Below are positions 1 through 6,738 of a stretch of DNA of 11,859 nt, in pieces. Each line of letters starts with the position of its first letter. The stretch's first letter is position 1. This DNA comes from Herminiimonas sp. GTDB lineage: Bacteria > Pseudomonadota > Gammaproteobacteria > Burkholderiales > Burkholderiaceae. The stretch spans positions 1-11,859 of the forward strand of contig JACMQD010000350.1 in the NCBI GenBank assembly GCA_014377155.1, read 5' to 3'. Made by a program: the position numbers and the translations under genes. The notes under the pieces were generated by a model. It ran no database searches and was not told the DNA's origin. It saw nothing but the letters and a program-made list of their open reading frames with translations.

Positions 1-300
1 CATGATGACGACAGAAGGACGTATCAGGCCGCGCTTGATCAGGCCGTCGAGTGTTTCGACCGCGCCGCCCTTGCGCATCCATTCGTTCTCGTCGCCGCCG
101 GCGCCATGCAGCAGATAAATTGCCGGCAATTTTGTCGTCGCGTCCTTGTAGGCATCCGGTAGATACACGGTAAATTTGACATCGCGGTCGAGTGCGGCGG
201 AGCGGTAAGTGTCACTATATGCCTGGCCGGCCATCGCGGTTGTTGCGAATGCGGCGCTCAGCAGGCTGGCGGCAAACAGGGCAGTTTTGATGCGAGTCAT
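1..300 (-). CDS. Secreted alpha/beta-hydrolase, putative esterase (5' part only, cut by window edge)
   Basis: The first 100 codons of a minus-strand gene are visible; the rest lies beyond the left edge. Residues 1-25 form a typical Sec signal peptide: MTRIK, a hydrophobic Ala/Leu stretch, and an AMA-G cleavage site near residues 22-25, so the enzyme is probably periplasmic or secreted. After it comes a beta-rich start (VKFTVYLPDAY, 41-51) and then LPAIYLLHGAGGDENEW (58-74), where HGAGG matches the oxyanion-hole region of the putative esterase family (antigen 85, feruloyl esterase and esterase D relatives, PF00756). The nucleophile Ser and the catalytic Asp/His would lie outside the window, so activity and substrate cannot be judged. 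The ATG at 300 is the natural start because it opens the signal peptide; only a weak GAG-type ribosome site precedes it. It lies after the rplY terminator and so is probably its own transcription unit. Confidence 0.75.
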   Translation of the reverse strand, partial: MTRIKTALFAASLLSAAFATTAMAGQAYSDTYRSAALDRDVKFTVYLPDAYKDATTKLPAIYLLHGAGGDENEWMRKGGAVETLDGLIKRGLIRPSVVIM

Positions 301-377
301 GGGTGTCTCGTTAATTGTTGTTTTGGAGTGGCAATATTAACGTAGGCGCCGGATTGCTGCGTGAATGTAGCGGAAAC

Positions 378-407
378 AAAAAAGCCCGCGACGAACCGCG
401 GGCTTTT
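378..407 (-). terminator. Rho-independent terminator after rplY
   Basis: A perfect 7-bp G+C stem (384-390 with 397-403, loop of 6) is flanked by A and T runs. Read on the minus strand, it ends in a six-T run (383 down to 378), 33 bases past the rplY stop codon. This is a textbook intrinsic terminator that closes the prs-rplY unit and separates it from the esterase gene. The plus-strand side has only four T's and no plus-strand gene reads into it. Confidence 0.9.
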
Positions 408-439
408 CGGACTCCGGCAAAAAGCCGGAACGGCAAGAA

Positions 440-1066
440 TTACTTCTTGTCGGCAGGTGCTGCGGCAGCAGCAGCTGCAGCGGCAGCCAGTTCGGCTTCC
501 GACTCGACTTTACCGGCAGGAATCGACGCAGTAGCGATCGTCGGGTTTTCCTGGCTGACGGCAGTAACGCCCTCTGGCAATTTCAGATCGGCCAAGTGAA
601 TCGAATTGCCGACTTCGATGGTCGACAGATCGACTTCGACGAATTCCGGCAAGTCTTTCGGCAAGCAGGTAACGTCCAGCTCGGACATCACATGGCTGAT
701 GATACCGGCTGACAATTTCACAGCCGGCGAGACGTCGGCGTTGGTGAAATGCAACGGTACCTTGACGTGAATCTTTTGCGAAGCGTCAACGCGCTGGAAA
801 TCGATGTGCAAGACCAGTTGCTTGTAAGCGTGCATCTGGAAATCGCGCAACAGGACTTGCTCTGCTTTGCCGTCCAGTTCCAGGTCGAGAATCGACGAAT
901 GGAATGCTTCTTTTTTCAGCGCGTGATACAGCGCATTGTGGTCCAGCTTGATGTTGACCGGGTTATTGGTACCACCGTAGATGATACCCGGTGTCTGGCC
1001 GGCGATGCGCAGGCGGCGGCTCGCTCCGGTCCCCTGTTCATTGCGTGCGAATGCGATAACTTTCAT
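440..1066 (-). CDS. rplY: 50S ribosomal protein L25, CTC/TL5 type
   Basis: Ribosomal protein L25 binds 5S rRNA in the large subunit. The protein is 208 residues, the long general-stress (CTC/TL5) form rather than the roughly 94-residue E. coli form. Residues 1-92 are the L25 domain ([28 protein letters not shown], then the HIDFQRVD edge). Residues 97-185 are the C-terminal beta domain ([28 protein letters not shown]). The tail is an acidic hinge followed by ten consecutive alanines and PADKK. A TTG at 1078 would add four residues, but the GGAG at 1073-1076 sits six bases before the ATG at 1066 and the family starts MKV, so 1066 is chosen. The gene lies 166 bases after prs and probably shares its transcript, with a structured leader between them. 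The usual follower pth (peptidyl-tRNA hydrolase) is absent. Confidence 0.96.
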   Translation of the reverse strand: MKVIAFARNEQGTGASRRLRIAGQTPGIIYGGTNNPVNIKLDHNALYHALKKEAFHSSILDLELDGKAEQVLLRDFQMHAYKQLVLHIDFQRVDASQKIHVKVPLHFTNADVSPAVKLSAGIISHVMSELDVTCLPKDLPEFVEVDLSTIEVGNSIHLADLKLPEGVTAVSQENPTIATASIPAGKVESEAELAAAAAAAAAAPADKK

Positions 1067-1072
1067 TTGAAA

Positions 1073-1076
1073 CTCC
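1073..1076 (-). promoter_or_regulatory. Ribosome binding site that sets the rplY start
   Basis: GGAG on the minus strand lies six bases upstream of the ATG at 1066. An upstream in-frame TTG at 1076-1078 overlaps this very site and has no ribosome site of its own, so it is unlikely to be the start. Confidence 0.8.
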
Positions 1077-1134
1077 AATTGTGCCGAACTGTTGTCCGGC
1101 GATTGAATCCCCCGCGACCAGGGGACTTGAAAAT

Positions 1135-1156
1135 GGATGCGACATGTGCCGCATCC
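1135..1156 (-). terminator. Hairpin between prs and rplY, possible weak terminator
   Basis: A perfect 7-bp stem (1135-1141 with 1150-1156, loop of 8) is followed on the minus strand by ATTTTC. It lies 76 bases past the prs stop codon. The T run is only four long and interrupted, so partial termination or processing that tunes rplY relative to prs is more likely than a full stop. A second, shorter C4/G4 hairpin follows at about 1108-1125, still ahead of the rplY ribosome site. Confidence 0.4.
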
Positions 1157-1232
1157 GGTGTCGGACGATCGAAATATTTTCCGGCCATCCTGCCCATGTC
1201 AGCAAGACACGGGGTTAAGCGTGCGTATCGAC

Positions 1233-2183
1233 CTAGTCTGCAAACAGCGACATTACCGAGTCACCCTTGCTGATGCGCTTGAAGGTTTCTGCCAGTAATT
1301 CGGCGCAAGACAACTGCCGAATCTTGGGGCAGGCCTTGGCGGCGTCGGACAGTGGAATGGTATCGGTGACGACAAGTTCATCCAACGGCGAACTTGAAAT
1401 GCGGTCGATGGCCGGGCCGGACAAAACCGGATGGGTGCAGTACGCCACCACTTTCTTGGCGCCACGTTCTTTCAATACTTCGGCGGCCTTGGTCAGCGTG
1501 CCGGCGGTATCGACCATGTCATCCATGATCACGCAATTGCGGCCTTCGACTTCGCCGATGATGTTCATGACTTCGGAAACATTGGCTTTCGGGCGGCGCT
1601 TGTCGATGATGGCGAGGTCGCAGTTCAGTCGTTTGGCCAGAGCCCGGGCGCGCACCACGCCGCCGACATCCGGCGACACTACGAGCAAATCTTCATAATT
1701 TTTGCTGACCAGATCGCTAAGCAGGATCGGCGACGCATAAATGTTGTCGACAGGGATATCGAAGAAACCCTGAATCTGGTCTGCATGAAGATCCATGATC
1801 AGGACGCGCTCGACACCGGCTTCCTGCAACATGTTGGCAACGACCTTGGCTGAAATCGCCACCCGCGCCGAACGCGGACGGCGATCCTGGCGAGCATAGC
1901 CATAGTAGGGGATTGCTGCGGTAATGCGACCGGCAGACGCGCGCTTGAGCGCATCGACCATCAGCATGATTTCCATCAAATGATCGTTGGTCGGTGCGCA
2001 GGTCGATTGCAGTACGAATACGTCCTTGCCCCGGACGTTTTCGTTGATTTCGACGACGACTTCGCCGTCCGAGAACTTGGAGACGACAGCCTTGCCAAGT
2101 GGAATGCCAAGTTGCTTGGCGACCCCTAACGCTAATTCCGGATTTGCGTTGCCGGTAAAAACCATCAGGTTTTCGAGTGCCAT
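1233..2183 (-). CDS. prs: Ribose-phosphate pyrophosphokinase (PRPP synthetase)
   Basis: This cytoplasmic enzyme makes 5-phosphoribosyl-1-pyrophosphate from ribose 5-phosphate and ATP, feeding purine, pyrimidine, NAD, histidine and tryptophan synthesis. The 316-residue length is normal for class I enzymes. Visible motifs in order are [12 protein letters not shown] (7-18), the FSDGE loop (37-41), the catalytic flexible loop [12 protein letters not shown] (96-107), [20 protein letters not shown] with the metal-binding His (131-150), DKRRPK (194-199), and the PRPP-binding signature [13 protein letters not shown] with the acidic pair at 221-222 (218-230). The ATG start at 2183 has AGGGA at 2189-2193, five bases away. 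The gene lies after ispE and tRNA-Gln, and rplY follows. No strong promoter of its own is visible in the 113 bases upstream, where a hairpin sits, so it may depend partly on readthrough from the tRNA transcript. Confidence 0.98.
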   Translation of the reverse strand: MALENLMVFTGNANPELALGVAKQLGIPLGKAVVSKFSDGEVVVEINENVRGKDVFVLQSTCAPTNDHLMEIMLMVDALKRASAGRITAAIPYYGYARQDRRPRSARVAISAKVVANMLQEAGVERVLIMDLHADQIQGFFDIPVDNIYASPILLSDLVSKNYEDLLVVSPDVGGVVRARALAKRLNCDLAIIDKRRPKANVSEVMNIIGEVEGRNCVIMDDMVDTAGTLTKAAEVLKERGAKKVVAYCTHPVLSGPAIDRISSSPLDELVVTDTIPLSDAAKACPKIRQLSCAELLAETFKRISKGDSVMSLFAD

Positions 2184-2216
2184 GGGGATCCCTGGGAAAT
2201 GCAGTCGTTAAAAGTT

Positions 2217-2262
2217 TGAAAAGCCGCCAAGGCTTGACTGGATAGTCCTGCTTTGGCGGCTT
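2217..2262 (-). terminator. Hairpin terminator or attenuator between tRNA-Gln and prs
   Basis: A perfect 10-bp inverted repeat, AAGCCGCCAA (2221-2230) against TTGGCGGCTT (2253-2262), encloses 22 bases that can form a smaller GACT/AGTC hairpin. On the minus strand the stem runs into CTTTTC and, a little later, a second four-T run. It starts about 35 bases after the tRNA 3' end and ends about 35 bases before the prs start. It fits an intrinsic terminator for the tRNA transcript that may leak into prs. Confidence 0.7.
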
Positions 2263-2296
2263 GCATGGGTGCTGTACTGTGCTTTGCTATAACTAA

Positions 2297-2373
2297 TGGC
2301 AGGGGAAGAAGGATTCGAACCTTCGAATGCTGGAATCAAAATCCAGTGCCTTAACCGACTTGGCGATTCCCCT
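2297..2373 (-). tRNA. tRNA-Gln (anticodon UUG)
   Basis: A complete 77-base cloverleaf is present on the minus strand, including an encoded CCA (2297-2299). The acceptor stem AGGGGAA pairs with TTCCCCT and is followed by discriminator G. The anticodon arm is CTGGA-TTTTGAT-TCCAG, which puts TTG at positions 34-36. The T arm carries GGTTCGAATCC. The G10-C11-C12 D stem and the overall sequence match bacterial tRNA-Gln(UUG). Its place between ispE and prs is a known arrangement in betaproteobacteria. Confidence 0.97.
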
Positions 2374-2397
2374 ACACAACCGGATGTCCGTCGTCAC

Positions 2398-2426
2398 ATT
2401 TTCGCCAACAACTGCGATGGATGCAA
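2398..2426 (-). promoter_or_regulatory. Possible sigma-70 promoter for tRNA-Gln
   Basis: On the minus strand TTGCAT (2421-2426) and GAAAAT (2398-2403) are spaced by exactly 17 bases, in the short gap between the ispE stop and the tRNA. The -35 keeps only TTG and the -10 matches four of six, so this is weak. Transcription would start about 15-20 bases before the tRNA 5' end. Co-transcription with ispE is the alternative. Confidence 0.3.
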
Positions 2427-2445
2427 CGCCAAACGAAACTTTTGA

Positions 2446-3318
2446 CTACGACTGTTGCAAGTGGATCAACGGATGATCCGCGATCGCCCTGGCTTTCCAT
2501 GCTTTCCATTGAGGCGGTACTTTTTCGAGTACCGCATCGGCTTCATGTCTCTGCTCGAATCTGCAGAATACACAAGCACCGGAGCCAGTCATCCTGGCAT
2601 CTCCCCATGTACCGAGCCATCGTACGGCATCGGCGACAGGCGGAAAAAGCTGCATTGCCACGACTTGCAAGTCGTTTTTTCCGAAGCTTTTAGAAGCCCC
2701 AGAAAAGTCCGGTATTTTGACCGGTTTCGTATCCCTTGTCAATTCAGATGACGTAAATATTGCAGAGGTCGGTACGGCGACCCCCGGTTCGATCACCACA
2801 TACCATCCGGCAGGGGTTGCGACCGGCTGCAGAGTTTCGCCGATTCCTTCGGCGAATGCGTTGCGGCCGAAGATAAAGAATGGCACGTCAGCGCCGAGCG
2901 ACAGCCCCAACGCCATCAGTTCAGTACGGCGCATGCCGGTCTGCCACAAATGATCCAGCGCCATCAGCGTCGTGGCCGCATCGGACGAACCGCCACCTAA
3001 TCCACCGCCCATCGGCAAGATCTTGTCGATGGCGATGTCTGCGCCGAGGCTGGTGCCGGTCGCTTTCTGCAAGAGCCGGGCAGCACGCACGATCAGGTCG
3101 TCTTGTTCAGGCACACCGGCAATCGGCGTGGTGCGGTGGATGACCCCATCGTCGCGTACATCGAAATGCAACATGTCACCGTAATCGAGCAACTGAAACA
3201 CCGTTTGCAGCAAATGATAACCATCGTCGCGCCGGCCGGTCACGTGCAGGAAAAGATTGAGCTTGGCGGGGGCGGCGCAGTCATGCAGCCGGCGCACCGA
3301 CGCACCGTCTGCGGTCAT
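2446..3318 (-). CDS. ispE: 4-diphosphocytidyl-2-C-methyl-D-erythritol kinase
   Basis: IspE phosphorylates CDP-methylerythritol with ATP, the fourth step of the MEP (non-mevalonate) isoprenoid pathway, in the cytoplasm. It belongs to the GHMP kinases and at 290 residues has the normal length. The substrate-binding start APAKLNLFLHVTGRRDDGYH (16-35) contains the expected active-site Lys19. The glycine-rich ATP loop PMGGGLGGGSSDAA is at 102-115. The catalytic Asp144 is in LGADVPFF (141-148). The C-terminal glycine motif MTGSGACVF is at 243-251. The start ATG at 3318 shares one base with the lolB stop codon (TGATG), indicating translational coupling in a lolB-ispE operon. The gene ends 72 bases before tRNA-Gln. 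Confidence 0.97.
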   Translation of the reverse strand: MTADGASVRRLHDCAAPAKLNLFLHVTGRRDDGYHLLQTVFQLLDYGDMLHFDVRDDGVIHRTTPIAGVPEQDDLIVRAARLLQKATGTSLGADIAIDKILPMGGGLGGGSSDAATTLMALDHLWQTGMRRTELMALGLSLGADVPFFIFGRNAFAEGIGETLQPVATPAGWYVVIEPGVAVPTSAIFTSSELTRDTKPVKIPDFSGASKSFGKNDLQVVAMQLFPPVADAVRWLGTWGDARMTGSGACVFCRFEQRHEADAVLEKVPPQWKAWKARAIADHPLIHLQQS

Positions 3319-3983
3319 CAGCGTACTTGCCAGGTATCGATAACGATGCGCAGCGAAATGTTGCCGGCTTGTGCAGTGGTACGTTCCAGATCGATCCTTT
3401 TCGGGCGATCCTGAGAACTGGCCGCCTCATCGGACTGCCAGTTCGGATAATCGATGCGCCAGCCATCCGGCGTCGTTACGGCGAGCGCACCAGTGGTGTC
3501 GGCGGTCGCGGTGAACGGCTTGCCACCGGCATCGAAGGCGAAACCCTGCAGCCAGGTGCGCAGGCCGGAAACGGGCAGGGGCCAGCCTAGCGCTTCTGCA
3601 GCAAGGGCATCGACATTGGCCGCCACGCGCGCAGGTTTGCCGGACTGGGTCAGCTTCGAGCTTGCCGGACTGACGTCGATGGTGGCGAGCGTCTGGCCGA
3701 GCGGTGACGCCAGCACGATATTGGTCAGGTCGGGCGTCTGGTTCCAGGTGAAATTACCGTGCACGGCTTCGTCCTTGCCGTTTTGTTGATAACGCACCGA
3801 GATGCGTCCGCTCATGCCGATGGTGTCATGGAATACACGCGCCGATTCCTGCGACGTCTTTTGCGGGGTAGTGGAACCGGCGGTCGGATTGATGCTGGCG
3901 CAGGCGCTCGCCAGCATCGTCATGGCACACAAGGCGGCAATGCGGCGCCAGCGCGGCGTCGACATCGGGCTACAGGTTCGCAT
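3318..3983 (-). CDS. lolB: Outer-membrane lipoprotein receptor LolB
   Basis: LolB takes lipoproteins from the periplasmic chaperone LolA and inserts them into the outer membrane. The protein has a basic, hydrophobic leader (RWRRIAALCAMTM) ending in LASAC, a lipobox with the modified Cys at residue 28 of the 221-residue form and Ala at +2, which favours the outer membrane. The mature part has the LolB pattern: FHDTIGMSGRISVRY, a tryptophan-bearing GNFTWNQTPD strand, LASPLGQTLATIDV, and LGWPLPVSGLRTWLQG. The start is uncertain: the ATG at 3983 overlaps the upstream gene by 14 bases, while the ATG at 3965 lies four bases after its stop and gives a compact 215-residue protein. Neither has a clear ribosome site. 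It overlaps ispE by one base. The identity is firm from both the sequence pattern and the position before ispE. Confidence 0.92.
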   Translation of the reverse strand: MRTCSPMSTPRWRRIAALCAMTMLASACASINPTAGSTTPQKTSQESARVFHDTIGMSGRISVRYQQNGKDEAVHGNFTWNQTPDLTNIVLASPLGQTLATIDVSPASSKLTQSGKPARVAANVDALAAEALGWPLPVSGLRTWLQGFAFDAGGKPFTATADTTGALAVTTPDGWRIDYPNWQSDEAASSQDRPKRIDLERTTAQAGNISLRIVIDTWQVR

Positions 3984-5781
3984 TCAGGCGCGCCAGTGTG
4001 CTTTTCAGTGCATCGCTTTGCGGGTCCTTGGAATTGGCGTCGCGCCAGAATTTCTTCGCATCGTCCTTTTGCCCCTTGACCCACAGGACTTCGCCGAGAT
4101 GCACGGCGATTTCGGCATCGGGACGCAAGGCGTAAGCCCGGCGCAACAGCGCCTCGGCTTCCTTGAAATTACCAAGCCGGAACTGGACCCAGCCCATGCT
4201 ATCCATGATAAACGGATCTTCAGGGGCAATCGTCAATGCCTTTTCGACCAGTGACAGTGCCTCTGGCAAGCGTACGTTGCGCTCGGCCAGCGAATAGCCG
4301 AGTGCGTTGTAGGCATGCTGGCTCGCAGGTGCCAGTTCGATAACCCGGCGCAGTGCAATTTCCATGCGCTCGGTCTGATTCAATTTTTCCGCGATCATGG
4401 CAGAGTCATATAGCAGGTCGGTATTGGTCGGGAAAAGCTTGATACCGGCGTCGAGCAAGGCTAGCGCCTCACGACTTTGGCCAGCATCGCGCAGCAGCTG
4501 GCTTTCGGCCAGGATCACGAGTGTCTTGTCACGCTCGGTGTCGGTGGCGATTTCCGAGAGCAGTCTGCGCGCGGCGGTCAGGTCGCCGCGCTTGGCAATG
4601 AGTTGCGCGCGCTTGATCTGGGCGCCGGTAAAAGCCTCGCCGGACTCGATCTGCGCCAGCCATTTAAGCGCGGCCTCAGGGTCCTTGCGATCCTCGGCGA
4701 TTTGCGCCAGTACCAGAATGGCCTGAGTCGGATCGCGTTCATCGTCGGGCTTTTGGGCCAGTAGTTTCAAATAGGTCGTCAGATATTTCTCGGCCGCGCT
4801 CGCGTTGTCGATCTGTGCTTCGAGCATGCCGAGCGCGTACAGCAAAGTCATGTCTTGTGGTTTTTCCTTGAGCAGGGTTTCGAATTCGGCACGTGCCTTG
4901 TCATATTGCTTCTGTTCCACCAGCACCCGCGCATAAGCCACGCGCACGTCGCTCGACTTCGGGTAGCGTGTGAGGAACTCGGCCAGATATCTGAGAGCGT
5001 CGTTTTTATCCGGTATGACCTGCGCCATCGTCAGCGCACCCAGTTCCGAATCCGGCTTGATCGCCAGGGCGCTGCGCGCTTCGGCACGTGCCCGTTCCAT
5101 GTCACCTCGGGCGAATGCACTTTGCGACAACGCCAGATGCGCTTCGGGCATGGTGTTATAAGGTGCCACCAGATCTTCCAGCAATACGAACGCCGCATCC
5201 TTGTCCTTGGCGCGCGCCAGCAGTCGCTGGGTCTGGAACATCAGCATCGCCCGCATCGCCGGGCGTGCGTCGGTCAGACGCGTTGCCAGGATCGCACGCG
5301 CTTCTTCGAGGTTGTCGCCGAGGATGACGAAGCCGAGGTAATACTGCGCCGCTTCATCCGAGTTGGGCGCCAGATCGCGCCACAGGCGGATGGCCGACAT
5401 GGTCTCGCCGGGCTGTTTGGCACTCAACGCAATTTCAGCCGCGCGTCGCGCCAGCCGCGGATCGCGCGTCTGTTGCGCTGCAGTCAGCATGGCGATGTAC
5501 GCACCCTCCCATTCGCCGCGCTGGAAACCGATTTCGGCGACCAGCAATTTGAACATCAGGTCTTCGGACAATTCGACCGTCGGCAGTGCGTCTTCGGGCG
5601 CAGCCACCTCCGGTTCGGCACGCGTACGGCGGATTTTCAGCACTGACGGTGCACTGTCGGCGACAACGGCGGCGGTGGCCGGACTATCCGGTGACGATGC
5701 CTGTGATGCCGACTTCGGCAACGACGTACTGCAGGCCGTCAACACGGTCGACAGGGTTACAATGATGAAAGCGTTTTTCAA
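3970..5781 (-). CDS. Outer-membrane TPR lipoprotein, LbcA-like
   Basis: This 603-residue lipoprotein starts [17 protein letters not shown], a short leader with lipobox LTAC (Cys17) and Ser at +2, which predicts outer-membrane anchoring. A low-complexity linker (18-70) is followed by helical repeats over most of the length. Clear TPR-like units lie around 213-246, 279-310 and four in tandem at 454-589, including [14 protein letters not shown] and [18 protein letters not shown]. The start is TTG (5779-5781), supported by GGGA six bases upstream and by the leader it opens. The gene directly precedes lolB, as does PA4667 (LbcA) of Pseudomonas aeruginosa, a TPR lipoprotein that, as I recall, partners the CtpA protease in degrading cell-wall hydrolases. 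An LbcA-like adaptor role is therefore inferred from layout, size and architecture; ctpA is not in the window, so no gene symbol is given. Confidence 0.85.
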   Translation of the reverse strand: MKNAFIIVTLSTVLTACSTSLPKSASQASSPDSPATAAVVADSAPSVLKIRRTRAEPEVAAPEDALPTVELSEDLMFKLLVAEIGFQRGEWEGAYIAMLTAAQQTRDPRLARRAAEIALSAKQPGETMSAIRLWRDLAPNSDEAAQYYLGFVILGDNLEEARAILATRLTDARPAMRAMLMFQTQRLLARAKDKDAAFVLLEDLVAPYNTMPEAHLALSQSAFARGDMERARAEARSALAIKPDSELGALTMAQVIPDKNDALRYLAEFLTRYPKSSDVRVAYARVLVEQKQYDKARAEFETLLKEKPQDMTLLYALGMLEAQIDNASAAEKYLTTYLKLLAQKPDDERDPTQAILVLAQIAEDRKDPEAALKWLAQIESGEAFTGAQIKRAQLIAKRGDLTAARRLLSEIATDTERDKTLVILAESQLLRDAGQSREALALLDAGIKLFPTNTDLLYDSAMIAEKLNQTERMEIALRRVIELAPASQHAYNALGYSLAERNVRLPEALSLVEKALTIAPEDPFIMDSMGWVQFRLGNFKEAEALLRRAYALRPDAEIAVHLGEVLWVKGQKDDAKKFWRDANSKDPQSDALKSTLARLNANL

Positions 5782-5787
5782 AGGATA

Positions 5788-5791
5788 TCCC
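5788..5791 (-). promoter_or_regulatory. Ribosome binding site supporting a TTG start
   Basis: GGGA on the minus strand lies six bases before the TTG at 5779-5781. The TTG opens a complete lipoprotein leader, and no ATG follows before the lipobox Cys, so the rare start codon is favoured. Confidence 0.55.
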
Positions 5792-5811
5792 GGCTGATTG
5801 CGCGAGTTTTT

Positions 5812-5817
5812 ATTCTA
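5812..5817 (-). promoter_or_regulatory. Possible -10 element of the TPR-lolB-ispE operon
   Basis: TAGAAT on the minus strand matches five of six bases of the -10 consensus and would start transcription about 25 bases before the TTG. No good -35 is seen at 16-18 bases upstream, so the call is weak; an activator or a poor -35 would be needed. Confidence 0.3.
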
Positions 5818-5833
5818 CGCCAACCGGCGACGG

Positions 5834-5851
5834 TGTGGTTCGCGTTCCACA
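5834..5851. promoter_or_regulatory. Dyad in the divergent TPR/mutM control region
   Basis: Perfect arms TGTGG (5834-5838) and CCACA (5847-5851) are spaced by 8 bases and lie 19 bases before the mutM ATG. They cover the place where a -35 for the leftward TAGAAT element would be. It may be an operator or a leader hairpin. Arms of 5 bp occur often by chance, so confidence is low. Confidence 0.2.
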
Positions 5852-5870
5852 AGCATGGAGTTTTCTGTCA

Positions 5871-6692
5871 ATGCCAGAATTGCCTGAAGTCGAAGTAACC
5901 CGTCGTGGCGTCGCGCCCCATCTCCAGGGTCAAACGGTAACCGCGGTGACGATGCGCCATGCGGGACTGCGCTGGCCTTTTCCGGCGGATCTGGCCGAAA
6001 AGCTGACAGGTCAGGTTATCCTGGGCACCGGGCGACGTGGAAAATACCTGTTGATTCACTTCGATCATGGCACCCTGATCGTCCACCTCGGCATGTCCGG
6101 ACATCTGCGTATCCTGCCGCTGGCGACCCCCGCGCAAAAACATGATCATTTCGATCTGGTGGTCGGCCAGCAAGTGATGCGTCTGACCGATCCGCGGCGC
6201 TTCGGCGCAGTCTTGTGGCACGGTTTGCAGGATGGTGCAGTCGATGCGCATCTGCTGTTGCGCGGTCTGGGCGTCGAGCCCCTGGAAGACACCTTTACGG
6301 CGCAGTTGTTGTATCAACAAACCCGCGCCCGCACCGCACCCATCAAGCAGGTCTTGCTAGCGGGCGATATCGTGGTTGGTGTGGGCAATATCTATGCGTC
6401 CGAAAGCCTGTTTCGCGCCGGGATCAATCCAAAAACGCAGGCCGGTCGGATCAGTCTGGCCCGCTATCAAAAACTGGCCCAAGCCATTCGCGAGACCCTG
6501 ACCGAGGCGATCGCCAAAGGCGGCAGTACCCTGCGCGATTTCATGGGCGCCGACGGACAATCGGGCTACTTTCAGCAAAGCTATTTCGTCTATGATCGTG
6601 GCGGCGAACCGTGTCGACTCTGCGGCGCGCCGATACGGCAGATCAAACAGGGTCAACGTTCCACCTTTTACTGCGTAAACTGTCAAAAATGA
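5871..6692 (+). CDS. mutM: Formamidopyrimidine-DNA glycosylase (Fpg/MutM)
   Basis: MutM excises 8-oxoguanine and formamidopyrimidines from DNA and cleaves the abasic site by beta,delta-elimination; it is the first enzyme of the GO system. The start at 5871 is fixed because the mature N-terminus must be PELPEVE: Pro2 is the Schiff-base nucleophile and Glu3 the acid. Other visible residues are Lys58 in GRRGKYL, Met75 in HLGMSGHLR, the intercalating Arg110-Phe111 (DPRRFGAV), the helix-two-turn-helix with [12 protein letters not shown] (170-181), and the zinc finger C248-X2-C251-X16-C268-X2-C271 with Arg263 in the loop. The length of 273 residues is normal and all key residues are present. A GGAG at 5857-5860 is ten bases from the ATG, slightly far. 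It heads the plus-strand unit, divergent from the TPR lipoprotein gene. Confidence 0.98.
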   Translation: MPELPEVEVTRRGVAPHLQGQTVTAVTMRHAGLRWPFPADLAEKLTGQVILGTGRRGKYLLIHFDHGTLIVHLGMSGHLRILPLATPAQKHDHFDLVVGQQVMRLTDPRRFGAVLWHGLQDGAVDAHLLLRGLGVEPLEDTFTAQLLYQQTRARTAPIKQVLLAGDIVVGVGNIYASESLFRAGINPKTQAGRISLARYQKLAQAIRETLTEAIAKGGSTLRDFMGADGQSGYFQQSYFVYDRGGEPCRLCGAPIRQIKQGQRSTFYCVNCQK

Positions 6693-6729
6693 GTACGATT
6701 GCCGGATTGCATCAATTAACCGCAATACT

Positions 6730-6733
6730 GGAG
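6730..6733 (+). promoter_or_regulatory. Ribosome binding site that sets the GTG start of the GTPase
   Basis: GGAG lies five bases before the GTG at 6739. The overlapping ATG at 6737 is out of frame and stops at once (ATG TGA), so GTG is the start. Confidence 0.75.
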
Positions 6734-6738
6734 ACAAT

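Noticed and set aside
1170..1205. CTGACA and AAATAT as a possible rplY promoter on the minus strand
   Set aside because: The -10 matches only three of six bases, and co-transcription with prs is at least as likely.
4855..5646. 263-codon plus-strand open frame opposite the TPR lipoprotein gene
   Set aside because: It lies antisense to the TPR repeats and has an Arg/His/Gln-rich composition with no domain, as expected for a shadow.
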